In this document: positions 1 through 7,085 of the stretch, one piece after another | How positions within the stretch are numbered: the first letter of the stretch is position 1 | Layout of the letters: each line of letters begins with the position of its first letter | Origin: Clostridium sp. UBA5530 | GTDB lineage: Bacteria > Bacillota > Clostridia > Clostridiales > Clostridiaceae | Direction of reading: 5' to 3' | DNA length: 16,671 nucleotides | Assembly: GCA_002423705.1 (NCBI GenBank) | Contig: DINW01000085.1 | Coordinates: 1 to 16,671 of the forward strand | Program-made: the position numbers and the translations under genes | Notes under the pieces: model-generated | Told to the model about the DNA's origin: nothing | The model's input: only the letters and a program-made list of their open reading frames with translations | Databases searched by the model: none

Positions 1-108
1 CTTTTTTTCACAGTCTCATTTAATTACAACTAATATCATATATGTTCTTTACCCCATAGTGGTCCTATTCATAATTATAGGTGGCCAATCTCCCCTATAA
101 TATTCACT

Positions 109-143
109 AGGCTATATTTTAACACTATATTAAAACATAGCCT
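109..143. terminator. Inverted repeat just after the propeller gene, possible terminator
   Basis: Two 14-base arms (109-122 and 130-143) pair with one mismatch around a 7-base loop, starting 13 bases past the stop codon of the minus-strand gene. The run of T lies on the plus-strand side (about 145-150), so it is a better terminator for plus-strand transcription coming from outside the window. Its position just behind the stop suggests it also ends the minus-strand gene. Bases 1-108 hold nothing else recognisable. Confidence 0.45.
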
Positions 144-155
144 AATTTTTAAATT

Positions 156-1994
156 TTACTTGATTTCTATAGAATCTAAGATAGGATCGTGAATTATTAT
201 CCCTGTACTTGGTTTTAAAGTAATTTTCCAATCTTTAGCATTATCTGACACAATAACTCTTTCACTACACCCTACCACTACAAATCTATCTCCATAGATC
301 CCAGCATTAAGATTAGATGTAATAGGTCTAGGCAAGGAAGTCCACTTAATCCCATCCTTTGAAGTATATATATAACCATTTTCTCCTATTACTACATATC
401 CATCTTTAGGACTATACATAATGTCTGTAAAATTGATATTTAAGTTAATAGTTATTTTTTTAGTCCATGTCTTGCCATCTGGAGATGCTAAAATAGTTCC
501 ATGATCCCCCACAGCTATAAACTGCTTGCCATCCCAAATAACACTCTTTAATTCTTGATTAGTCTTAGAGTCCATTTTAGTCCATGAGGTTCCATTGGTA
601 GATCTGTATATGATTCCATCCTGACCCACTGCTATATAGTACTTGCCATTATAAACTATTTGATTTATATCACTAGCTATATCTAATTGAGTAACATCCC
701 AGTTGTCTCCATCCTTTGATGTGTATATGCTTCCATTACTTCCAACTGCGTAAAATACCCCATTTATGAAGGTTATCTCTTTGAATTTTATATCTAATTC
801 ATCATGAGATCCACTCCATGTGGTACCCCCATCCTTTGATTTAATAATTGTTCCATCTTCTCCTACTGCTATATATATTCCATTCCCACAGGCTACTCCA
901 AGTAGATTCTCTCCAAATGGTGCTATTATTCTCGTCCACGTCTTTCCACCATCTTTAGATATTCTAATAACTCCACCGTCTCCTACTGCTATATAAGTAT
1001 TAGTTTTAGGATCCCAAGTTACATCCCTAAGTTGTTTAATATCATAACCTGGCCAGTGAGGAAAATCTACATTTGTATCAGGGCCTACTGTTGCTGTTAA
1101 TCCTCCATCTCCTACTAATATAGCTTTATCTTTAAAGGAAGCTATGCTTTGGAATCCATACTCACCCTTTTTAAATATTTCCTTCCACTCAAATCCATCT
1201 TTAGAGGTTTTAATCAATCCATTGTTTCCTGCTGCTATATATTGATATCCATCCCAGTTGATACAGTTATAATCATTTTCTTTTTCTTGAATTATTGTTT
1301 TCCAATTGACGCCATCATAGGATTGCATTATAGTTCCTTTTGTTCCTGCTGCTATAAAGCTATCCTTTCCCCATGTCACTGACTTTAGCTCAGATTTCAA
1401 ACTTTTTTCAAAGGTGTTCACTTCATGTTTTTCCCATGTAAATCCATCTTTTGAAATTAGGTTTAGGTTATTTTGTGTTACTGCTAGGAATATTTCTCCA
1501 TTCCAAGCTATACTGTTTATTCTTGTTTCTGCTGGTACAGCTCCTAAAAGCTCCTTCCATTGATAACCATCTTCAGAAACCAATACTGCACCATAGTTCC
1601 CTGCTGCTACAAATATTTTTCCATTCCATGTTATTGCTTTGATGTCATAATTCTTTTGAGAAAACACTTTATCCCAGTTTTCTCCGTCTTTTGAAACAAT
1701 AATTGTTCCAAAGTTTCCTGCTGCTACGAATTTTTCACCATCAGTTGTGATTGCATTTAATGTGTGACCAGTAACTGCTTTGGCCACTGTCCAATTCTGT
1801 CCATCTTTTGATACTTTAACTATTCCATTGTCCCCTACTGATACCAATAACCCATCTCGGTTAACAGCCATAGACCAAAGATATTTATCCTCCGCTGCTG
1901 TATCAATAGTTTCTCCAGTTGTGGCTGCTAGTACCGGCTTTCCACCTAAACATAGTAAGCTGATAATCATTAAAAAGTATAAATATTTTTTCAA
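156..1994 (-). CDS. Secreted protein with 14 Ycf48/BNR-like repeats (double beta-propeller)
   Basis: This 612-residue exported protein is almost wholly repeats. A signal peptide (residues 1-23, KK followed by a hydrophobic stretch, likely cut after VLA) precedes about 14 units of 38-45 residues. Each unit carries a pattern like F.AVG..G.I..SKDG..W, with aspartate-box-like SxDGxxW turns as in Ycf48 and BNR-type propellers. Unit 7 (about residues 297-315) is degenerate, and unit 14 has SDNAKDW in place of SKDG..W, so the arrangement reads as two seven-bladed propellers joined near residue 315. No catalytic motif, anchor, LPXTG or S-layer domain is visible, so binding or scaffolding outside the membrane is only inferred. 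The start is TTG at 1994, chosen for the AAGGAGAGG ribosome binding site six bases upstream. The gene has its own promoter and is not in an operon with its neighbours. Confidence 0.85.
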   Translation of the reverse strand: MKKYLYFLMIISLLCLGGKPVLAATTGETIDTAAEDKYLWSMAVNRDGLLVSVGDNGIVKVSKDGQNWTVAKAVTGHTLNAITTDGEKFVAAGNFGTIIVSKDGENWDKVFSQKNYDIKAITWNGKIFVAAGNYGAVLVSEDGYQWKELLGAVPAETRINSIAWNGEIFLAVTQNNLNLISKDGFTWEKHEVNTFEKSLKSELKSVTWGKDSFIAAGTKGTIMQSYDGVNWKTIIQEKENDYNCINWDGYQYIAAGNNGLIKTSKDGFEWKEIFKKGEYGFQSIASFKDKAILVGDGGLTATVGPDTNVDFPHWPGYDIKQLRDVTWDPKTNTYIAVGDGGVIRISKDGGKTWTRIIAPFGENLLGVACGNGIYIAVGEDGTIIKSKDGGTTWSGSHDELDIKFKEITFINGVFYAVGSNGSIYTSKDGDNWDVTQLDIASDINQIVYNGKYYIAVGQDGIIYRSTNGTSWTKMDSKTNQELKSVIWDGKQFIAVGDHGTILASPDGKTWTKKITINLNINFTDIMYSPKDGYVVIGENGYIYTSKDGIKWTSLPRPITSNLNAGIYGDRFVVVGCSERVIVSDNAKDWKITLKPSTGIIIHDPILDSIEIK

Positions 1995-2026
1995 TTTTAT
2001 CCTCTCCTTACATTATTTGTAATTAG

Positions 2027-2055
2027 AGTTTATCACGTGTTTTTCTTTTTGTAAA
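2027..2055 (-). promoter_or_regulatory. Promoter of the propeller-protein gene
   Basis: On the minus strand TTTACA (2050-2055) and TAAACT (2027-2032) are separated by 17 bases, and a TG one base before the -10 gives an extended -10. The predicted start of transcription is about 25 bases before the ribosome binding site. It lies just beyond the terminator of the ABC exporter gene, consistent with independent transcription. The match is by eye only. Confidence 0.5.
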
Positions 2056-2091
2056 CAAAAATATTTTGTTGTTACTTTTATTTGTTCAGAT

Positions 2092-2144
2092 AAAAAAAGA
2101 TAATAAGTATAGGACTTAATATGTATTCCATACTTATTATCTTT
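2092..2144 (-). terminator. Rho-independent terminator after the ABC exporter
   Basis: Perfect 15-base arms (2096-2110 and 2130-2144) enclose a 19-base loop. On the minus strand the stem runs into seven T residues (plus-strand A run 2092-2098). It begins about 75 bases beyond the ABC exporter stop codon. The stem is AT-rich, but its length and T tract make it the likely end of that transcript. Confidence 0.75.
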
Positions 2145-2219
2145 AAATAATTTTAACCTCATGTTTAACTTAAACTTCACTATGCCGTAGCACAATATAT
2201 AGTAGCTTAAAAGTTAGGT

Positions 2220-3926
2220 TTATTCTTCTACAAACTTATGCAATTCTTTGTAAATACCACCTAGTGCCATAAGTTCTTCATGATTTCCTCTTTCTTCTAT
2301 GCCCTTGTCAGTTAACACAATAATTTCATCTGCATTTCTGATTGTGGAAAGCCTATGGGCAACTACTATAGTAGTTCTTCCTTTGCATAGTTCATCTAAT
2401 GACTTTTTGATATAATATTCTGTAGTATTATCCAATGCAGAAGTTGCTTCATCTAAAATTAAAATAGGAGGATTTTTTAAAAATACTCTTGCTATAGAAA
2501 TTCTTTGTTTTTGTCCTCCAGAAAGCTTAGTACCTCTTTCCCCTATATATGTGTCATAGCCATCTTCAAGGTCCATTATAAAATCATGGATATTAGCCAT
2601 TTTGGCTGCTTCTACTATTTCTTCATCGCTGGCCTCTAGGTTTCCATATCTTATATTTTCTTTTATGGTACCTGTAAATAAGAATACCTCCTGCTGAACA
2701 ATTCCTATGTTAGCTCTTAAAGAGTCTAGTGTTACATCATAGATGCTCTTATCATCAATATAAATATTTCCACTGCTTAAGTCATAAAATCTAGGAATAA
2801 GATTACAAAAAGTAGTTTTACCACCCCCTGATGGCCCTACCAATGCTAACATCTTTCCTGCTTCAATATCTAATGATAAATTATCTAGAATTATATTATC
2901 CTCATAACTAAAGCTAGCTTCTTTAAATGTTATCTTACCTTTAACATCCTTAAGAGGTTGTGCTCCCTTTTTCTCTTTTTCTCTATCTTGATTTAGGATT
3001 TCTACATACCTTTGGAATCCTGTCATACCGCTTTGGAATTGTTCCATAAAATTTATAAGTTTCTTTATAGGATCCATAAACACCTTTATGTATAACAGAT
3101 ATGCTACATAGTCACCAAAACTTATAATACCTTTAAAAGTAAATAATCCTCCTACAATTAAAACCACATAGTTCAATATATCAAGAGAAAGGTTCGCCCC
3201 TGCAAAATACTGTGCCATTACCTTATATGCCTTTTCTCTTGCATTCATAAAGCTTTTATTTCCTTGTTCAAACTTTTCTTCCTCATAATCATGACTAACA
3301 AAAGCTTTAGATACCTTAATTCCTGCTATACTGTTTTCTAGATTTGCATTTACAGCACCAGTTTCTACCCTAGTTTTAAGAAAAGCTGCATTCATTCTCT
3401 TTCTTTGTTTCATGGTGAATATTACTATTAGTGGTATAAAGGCAAATATTATCACTGTTAGTGGTACATTGATTGTGCAAAGTATTATGAAAGAGCCTAC
3501 AAGCATCACTGCAGATATAAACAAATCCTCCGGTCCATGGTGAGCAAGCTCCGAAATATCCATCAAGTCATTAATTATTCTTGACATCACATCCCCAGTC
3601 TTGGTATTGTCAAAAAACCTATTTGGAAGTCTTTGAAGATGGTTGAATATCTCTCTTCTCATGTCTCCTTGCATTCTAACACCAACTACATGACCCCAAT
3701 ACTGCATGAAATAGCCACAAACAGCTTTAATTAAAAATAAAATTATAAGAGTTATAGAAAATACTCCTATAGTTCTTAAATTCTGATTTGGTATAGCGTT
3801 GTTCATCAGTTCCCTAGTCATCATAGGATAAACTAAATCAATGCCAGCTGCTATAAATGCAGCTACTAAATCAAAAATAAATAATTTCTTATAAGGTTTA
3901 TAAAAGTTTATAAATTTCTTTATCAT
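2220..3926 (-). CDS. ABC exporter, fused membrane and ATPase domains
   Basis: This 568-residue half-transporter of the MsbA/LmrA/BmrA type couples ATP hydrolysis to export of an unidentified substrate, probably as a homodimer because no partner gene is adjacent. Residues 1-300 form the six-helix membrane domain, with the coupling segment around FFDNTKTGDVMSRI (104-117). The nucleotide-binding domain shows Walker A GPSGGGKT (364-371), the Q-loop near QQE (411-413), signature LSGGQ (468-472), Walker B ILILDEAT (488-495) and switch His524 in VAHRLST. All catalytic residues are present, and the length is usual for the family. The ATG at 3926 follows a good GGAGGAAAT ribosome binding site. A copy of the dispersed repeat lies about 25 bases upstream of the start, so regulation may involve it. 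Drug, lipid or peptide export are all possible; sequence alone does not decide. Confidence 0.93.
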   Translation of the reverse strand: MIKKFINFYKPYKKLFIFDLVAAFIAAGIDLVYPMMTRELMNNAIPNQNLRTIGVFSITLIILFLIKAVCGYFMQYWGHVVGVRMQGDMRREIFNHLQRLPNRFFDNTKTGDVMSRIINDLMDISELAHHGPEDLFISAVMLVGSFIILCTINVPLTVIIFAFIPLIVIFTMKQRKRMNAAFLKTRVETGAVNANLENSIAGIKVSKAFVSHDYEEEKFEQGNKSFMNAREKAYKVMAQYFAGANLSLDILNYVVLIVGGLFTFKGIISFGDYVAYLLYIKVFMDPIKKLINFMEQFQSGMTGFQRYVEILNQDREKEKKGAQPLKDVKGKITFKEASFSYEDNIILDNLSLDIEAGKMLALVGPSGGGKTTFCNLIPRFYDLSSGNIYIDDKSIYDVTLDSLRANIGIVQQEVFLFTGTIKENIRYGNLEASDEEIVEAAKMANIHDFIMDLEDGYDTYIGERGTKLSGGQKQRISIARVFLKNPPILILDEATSALDNTTEYYIKKSLDELCKGRTTIVVAHRLSTIRNADEIIVLTDKGIEERGNHEELMALGGIYKELHKFVEE

Positions 3927-3950
3927 ATTTCCTCCAGTAAATATAAATTT

Positions 3951-4033
3951 GTCTTATGTCTACCTGGTGTTAACTCCATCCTCTTTAGGTTGGAGTTAAC
4001 ACCAGCTACGACCCCAGATAAGTTCAACTAATA
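3951..4033. repeat. Dispersed intergenic repeat, copy A
   Basis: This 83-base element matches copies near 7003-7085 and 13021-13088. It consists of a GTCTTATGTCTACC-like edge, a hairpin and a conserved tail reading AGCTACGACCCCAGATAAG and on to about 4033. The hairpin arms (3964-3978 and 3991-4005) are a perfect 15 bases with a 12-base loop. No T tract follows on either strand, so it does not look like an ordinary terminator. It ends about 25 bases before the ABC exporter start and would be in that gene's 5' leader if the promoter lies upstream. Confidence 0.75.
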
Positions 4034-4047
4034 TTTTAGTGTAATCT

Positions 4048-4205
4048 AAACTAAGTTTCACTTGATCTCATGTCATTATTCAACATATATATTTTAGCAC
4101 AGTTTTAATAGATTTGTGATAGTACACTTTAACTAATCTATACTGTATCACTTATCTAATGTCTACCTGCTATAACACTCCACCTGAAACTAAGTTTCAC
4201 TTGAT
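4048..4205. repeat. 19-bp direct repeat with partial copy of the dispersed repeat
   Basis: AAACTAAGTTTCACTTGAT occurs identically at 4048-4066 and 4187-4205; the second occurrence overlaps the last codons and stop of pxpC. The segment 4154-4186 resembles one half of the dispersed repeat (ATGTCTACCTG followed by an ACACTCC-like sequence). With copy A next to it, this spacer reads as two diverged units in tandem, each ending in the 19-base sequence. The inside of the second unit (4076-4150) shows only a short imperfect palindrome at 4116-4151. Confidence 0.65.
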
Positions 4206-5272
4206 ACTTCTTCACACTTAACCATGTATTTTATACCATTTACAACAATCCTATATAGTTTTACTCCCTTAGAAGAATCTATATTTTTTGTTTTTCCATT
4301 GCTTCCTATTGTTTGGGAATTAAAATTATTTGTATTTAAATATTCCTTCATAGATTCCAATTCCTTTAATTCCTTCAAATACAATCTTTGAGCTTCCTCT
4401 ATAGTTACCTTTTCAAAGGATATTTTATCGCCCCACTTGGTTTGAGCCAGTTTTGGTAAATCAACAGAGATTACATTAGCTATTTTAGCATATCCTCCAG
4501 TGGTTTGCCTATCAGCAACCATGATTATGGGTTGTCCCTGAGATGGTACTTGTATAGCTCCAAAGGCTATGCCATCTGTTATGATATCCCCTCCATTAAT
4601 ATGCTCAATACCAGGTCCTTGTAGTCTATATCCCATTCTATCAAAGTCATTGGTAATGGCATATGTTTCCTTTAAAAATGTTTCTATCCCCTTTGACGTA
4701 AAATAGTCATCTTGAGGACCCATCAATACCCTTAATACTACATGATTGCTATGAAATTCTTCTTTGAGTAAAGAACGATTTTCTAAGTTATGCAAATTAG
4801 CCTTAGGACTTTGGCAAAGAATTTCATCTCCTTTTTGCAATTTTCTTCCTTTGTATCCACCTAATTTAGCATTGATATTAGTAGATTTACTTTTCATTAT
4901 CTCAGGTACATTAAATCCCCCAGCCAAAGCCATGTAAGCCCTGCACCCTGATTTAATTCCCTTAAAAGATAATATGTCACCTTTTTTAACCCTAATAGCT
5001 TTATACATATCAATAGAAAGATTATTAATTACAGGAGTGAAGTCTCCTCCTGTAATGGCGATAATATTATCCTCAGTAAACTCTATTCGTGGTCCAATTA
5101 CGGTAATTTCTAGTGCCCCTTCTCCAAGAGGGTTGTCCACTAACATATTTCCAATATAAAGAGCTCTTCTGTCCATAGCCCCTGAAACCGATACTCCAAG
5201 ATCTTCATAGGCCATTCTTCCTTCATCCTGAATTGTAGTTAAAAATCCAGGTTCTAATATTCTAATAGACAT
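4190..5272 (-). CDS. pxpC: 5-oxoprolinase subunit PxpC (KipA family)
   Basis: PxpC is the carboxyltransferase-like subunit of the prokaryotic 5-oxoprolinase, which uses ATP to open 5-oxoproline to glutamate together with PxpA and PxpB. Family landmarks include ILEPGFLTTIQDEGR (5-19), VSVSGAMDRRA (27-37), RAYMALAGG (111-119), the DRMGYRLQGP segment (211-220), AIQVPSQGQPIIM (239-251) and DRQTTGGYAKI (254-264). The start ATG lies two bases after the pxpB stop, so translation is coupled. At 360 residues it is longer than a typical family member. After a low-complexity linker (about 311-337) it carries KLYRIVVNGIKYMVKCEEV (338-356), which resembles the first strands of a biotinyl carrier domain but stops before any biotin-lysine site. 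The last codons and stop lie in a repeated sequence. Confidence 0.92.
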   Translation of the reverse strand: MSIRILEPGFLTTIQDEGRMAYEDLGVSVSGAMDRRALYIGNMLVDNPLGEGALEITVIGPRIEFTEDNIIAITGGDFTPVINNLSIDMYKAIRVKKGDILSFKGIKSGCRAYMALAGGFNVPEIMKSKSTNINAKLGGYKGRKLQKGDEILCQSPKANLHNLENRSLLKEEFHSNHVVLRVLMGPQDDYFTSKGIETFLKETYAITNDFDRMGYRLQGPGIEHINGGDIITDGIAFGAIQVPSQGQPIIMVADRQTTGGYAKIANVISVDLPKLAQTKWGDKISFEKVTIEEAQRLYLKELKELESMKEYLNTNNFNSQTIGSNGKTKNIDSSKGVKLYRIVVNGIKYMVKCEEVSSET

Positions 5273-5274
5273 AG

Positions 5275-6003
5275 CTACACCTTCTTTTCATAAATGATAT
5301 ATTGATAAGAGTTATTCTCAATTTGTTTTTTTATATCAATATATTCATCATTAGATATAGCTTTAAACTTAATATATTGTCCTGATTCCAAAAGAATTGG
5401 CCTTTCTCTATTAGGATCATATAAATTTATAGGTGTTCTTCCTATTAGCTGCCATCCTCCCGGAGAATCCATAGGATAAATTCCTGTCTCTTCCCCAGCT
5501 ATTCCAACAGAGTTAGCTGGTATTTTTAATCTTGGATTTTTTAATCTTGGAGTAGCAATCACCTTATCCATTCCTCCCAGATAAGGAAAACCGGGCATAA
5601 ATCCAATCATATATATAAGATACTCTTTAGCTGTATGTATTTTTATAACTTCCTCCACGGTTTTATCATTGTATTTAGCTACAAATTCTAAATCTGGTCC
5701 TAAATCTCCTCCATATAATACGGGAATTTCCACAACACTGGAGGAAGAAACTGATATATTACCTATTTTCTCTTTTATATTATCTAATTTTTCAACTAAT
5801 TCTCTAAAGCTAATGATTTCTGGTTTGTAATGAACCATAAGAGAAGTATATGTTGAAACACTTCCAATAACCCCTTCTATTTTGCTGTTTTCTAATGCAA
5901 TTTTGAATGTTCTGATTTTTAAATTTATTTTTTCACTGATTTCCTTCCCAAACTCTATAGAAATTGCACTATCCCCAGCCAATAGATATTTAACCCCTGA
6001 CAT
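5275..6003 (-). CDS. pxpB: 5-oxoprolinase subunit PxpB (KipI family)
   Basis: PxpB pairs with PxpC to form the ATP-dependent part of 5-oxoprolinase; the related Bacillus KipI was first described as an inhibitor of the sporulation kinase KinA. Family features are GDSAISIEFG (10-19), IPVLYGGDLGPDL (93-105), IGFMPGFPYLGGMD (133-146), the PRLKNPRLKIPANSVGIAG region (152-170) and SPGGWQLIGRTP (180-191). At 242 residues the length is normal and the protein looks intact. ATG 6003 follows a GAAGGT-type ribosome binding site. The 78-base gap behind pxpA holds an 11-base direct repeat TAGTTACTATA (6038-6048 and 6061-6071) but no terminator, so pxpABC probably forms one transcript. The context supports the metabolic role rather than a kinase-inhibitor role. 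Confidence 0.93.
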   Translation of the reverse strand: MSGVKYLLAGDSAISIEFGKEISEKINLKIRTFKIALENSKIEGVIGSVSTYTSLMVHYKPEIISFRELVEKLDNIKEKIGNISVSSSSVVEIPVLYGGDLGPDLEFVAKYNDKTVEEVIKIHTAKEYLIYMIGFMPGFPYLGGMDKVIATPRLKNPRLKIPANSVGIAGEETGIYPMDSPGGWQLIGRTPINLYDPNRERPILLESGQYIKFKAISNDEYIDIKKQIENNSYQYIIYEKKV

Positions 6004-6081
6004 AATTTTTACCTTCTTTCTATATAAGGTATCTTCTTAGTTACTATACCTTAAATATAATAGTTACTATAGCCTGGATAT

Positions 6082-6852
6082 TTATTCTATAACTTTTTCT
6101 ATAGATTCTATTTTAACGTCCTCTTCTAGCAAGGATTCTCTAATATGTTCCACAAATTCTACGGCTTTAGGATTATCTCCATGAACGCAAATAGAATCTG
6201 CCTTAATATTTATATAATTTCCATTTATACTTTTAACTCTATGATTTTTAACAAGGTCTATAACTCTTCTTATAGCTAAATCCTTATCTTTTATTACTGC
6301 TCCCTCTAATGCTCTAGATACAAGAGTTCCATCCTCATTGTACTGTCTATCTGCAAAAACCTCATTAGCTGTTTTAAGACCTACTGCCCTCCCAGCTTCT
6401 ATAAGCTTTGAATTAGCTAAGCCAAGAACTATTAAGTTCTTATCCACTTCATATATTCCTTCACATATAGCCTTAGCCAAGTTAAAATCTATAGCAGCCA
6501 TATTATACATTGCTCCATGAGGCTTTACATGTTGAATTTTAATATGATGTGCTTTAGTAAATGCCATTATTGCACCTAGTTGATATTTTATATAGGCTTT
6601 AGCCTCTTCAAAAGAAACTGACATATTCCTTCTACCAAAACCCATTAAATCTGGATACCCTGGATGTGCACCTACTGCCACATTAAATTTTTTAGCTAAT
6701 GCTATGGTCTTATCCATAACTAGTGGGTCTCCACCGTGATAACCACAAGCAATATTAGCAGAAGATATAAATTTTAATATTTCCTCATCCATACCTATAT
6801 GGTAGTTTCCGAAGCTCTCCCCTAAATCGCTATTTAAATCTACTTTATACAT
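6082..6852 (-). CDS. pxpA: 5-oxoprolinase subunit PxpA (LamB/YcsF family)
   Basis: PxpA is the cytosolic subunit that, with PxpBC, disposes of 5-oxoproline, a damage product of glutamine and glutamate. The family signature is clear: VDLNSDLGESFG (4-15), SANIACGYHGGDP (31-43), GAHPGYPDLMGFGRR (61-75), VKPHGAMYN (109-117) and CVHGDNP (222-228), with the conserved Asp and His residues in place. Length, 256 residues, is typical. The ATG at 6852 follows a GGGGGG-rich ribosome binding site. It is the first gene of pxpA-pxpB-pxpC. No transporter or amidase is attached to the cluster here. Confidence 0.95.
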   Translation of the reverse strand: MYKVDLNSDLGESFGNYHIGMDEEILKFISSANIACGYHGGDPLVMDKTIALAKKFNVAVGAHPGYPDLMGFGRRNMSVSFEEAKAYIKYQLGAIMAFTKAHHIKIQHVKPHGAMYNMAAIDFNLAKAICEGIYEVDKNLIVLGLANSKLIEAGRAVGLKTANEVFADRQYNEDGTLVSRALEGAVIKDKDLAIRRVIDLVKNHRVKSINGNYINIKADSICVHGDNPKAVEFVEHIRESLLEEDVKIESIEKVIE

Positions 6853-6884
6853 TTTTCTACATCCCCCCTAAATAAAAAAATGTA

Positions 6885-6913
6885 ATTATACATCCAATAA
6901 GATATTACACTAG
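6885..6913 (-). promoter_or_regulatory. Possible pxpABC promoter
   Basis: A perfect minus-strand TATAAT (6885-6890) lies between the terminator of the preceding gene and the pxpA ribosome binding site. The -35 at 17 bases (CTAGTG, 6908-6913) is poor, so this call rests mainly on the -10 and on its position. Confidence 0.35.
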
Positions 6914-6961
6914 AATATACCAAAATACAATTAATACAGATTCTAATCTATACTAGCTTTC

Positions 6962-6986
6962 AAAAAAAGATGGCCCATGCCATCTT
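6962..6986 (-). terminator. Rho-independent terminator after the AAA+ gene
   Basis: Perfect 8-base arms (6967-6974 and 6979-6986) close on a 4-base loop, and on the minus strand the stem is followed by seven T residues (6962-6968). It lies about 95 bases beyond the AAA+ stop codon and separates that gene from pxpABC. Confidence 0.85.
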
Positions 6987-7002
6987 AAAAACTTAAAATT
7001 TA

Positions 7003-7085
7003 GTCTCATGTCTATCTGATGTAACACTCTTTCCTCTTTAGTTTGGAGTTAACACAGCTACCACCCTAGATAAGTTCAATTAATA
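7003..7085. repeat. Dispersed intergenic repeat, copy B
   Basis: This 83-base element aligns with copy A over its full length: a GTCTCATGTCTATCTG edge, a weaker hairpin built on the TTTGGAGTTAACAC arm, and the tail GCTACCACCCTAGATAAGTT. The stop codon of the AAA+ gene (TAA, 7080-7082) lies inside the conserved tail, so the element abuts the coding end directly. Confidence 0.75.

Noticed and set aside
1920..1994. Lipoprotein signal in the propeller protein (Cys15 in SLLCLGG)
   Set aside because: The residue before Cys is Leu rather than Gly, Ala or Ser, so it does not fit a lipobox; an ordinary signal peptidase site after VLA is more likely.
2013..2195. 60-residue minus-strand open frame between the propeller gene and the ABC exporter
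   Set aside because: It runs across the terminator and the predicted promoter, shows no domain and has a composition typical of AT-rich spacer.
3964..4005. Perfect 15-bp hairpin as a Rho-independent terminator for pxpABC
   Set aside because: No T tract follows on either strand, it lies almost 190 bases beyond pxpC, and the same structure belongs to the dispersed repeat family.
4974..5159. Plus-strand open frames lying opposite genes (for example 4974-5159, 8689-8985, 15725-16039)
   Set aside because: They mirror well-supported minus-strand genes and show no ribosome binding sites or domains of their own.
6038..6071. 11-bp direct repeat TAGTTACTATA between pxpA and pxpB as a regulator site
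   Set aside because: Two short AT-rich copies inside an operon, with no promoter or terminator nearby, are not enough to support a regulatory call.
7050..7085. T-box riboswitch, because the minus strand of the repeat reads CTAGGGTGGTAGC
   Set aside because: The T-box sequence AGGGTGGNACCGCG is only partly matched, no stem I or antiterminator is visible, and the element follows the AAA+ gene rather than leading an aminoacyl-tRNA or amino acid gene.
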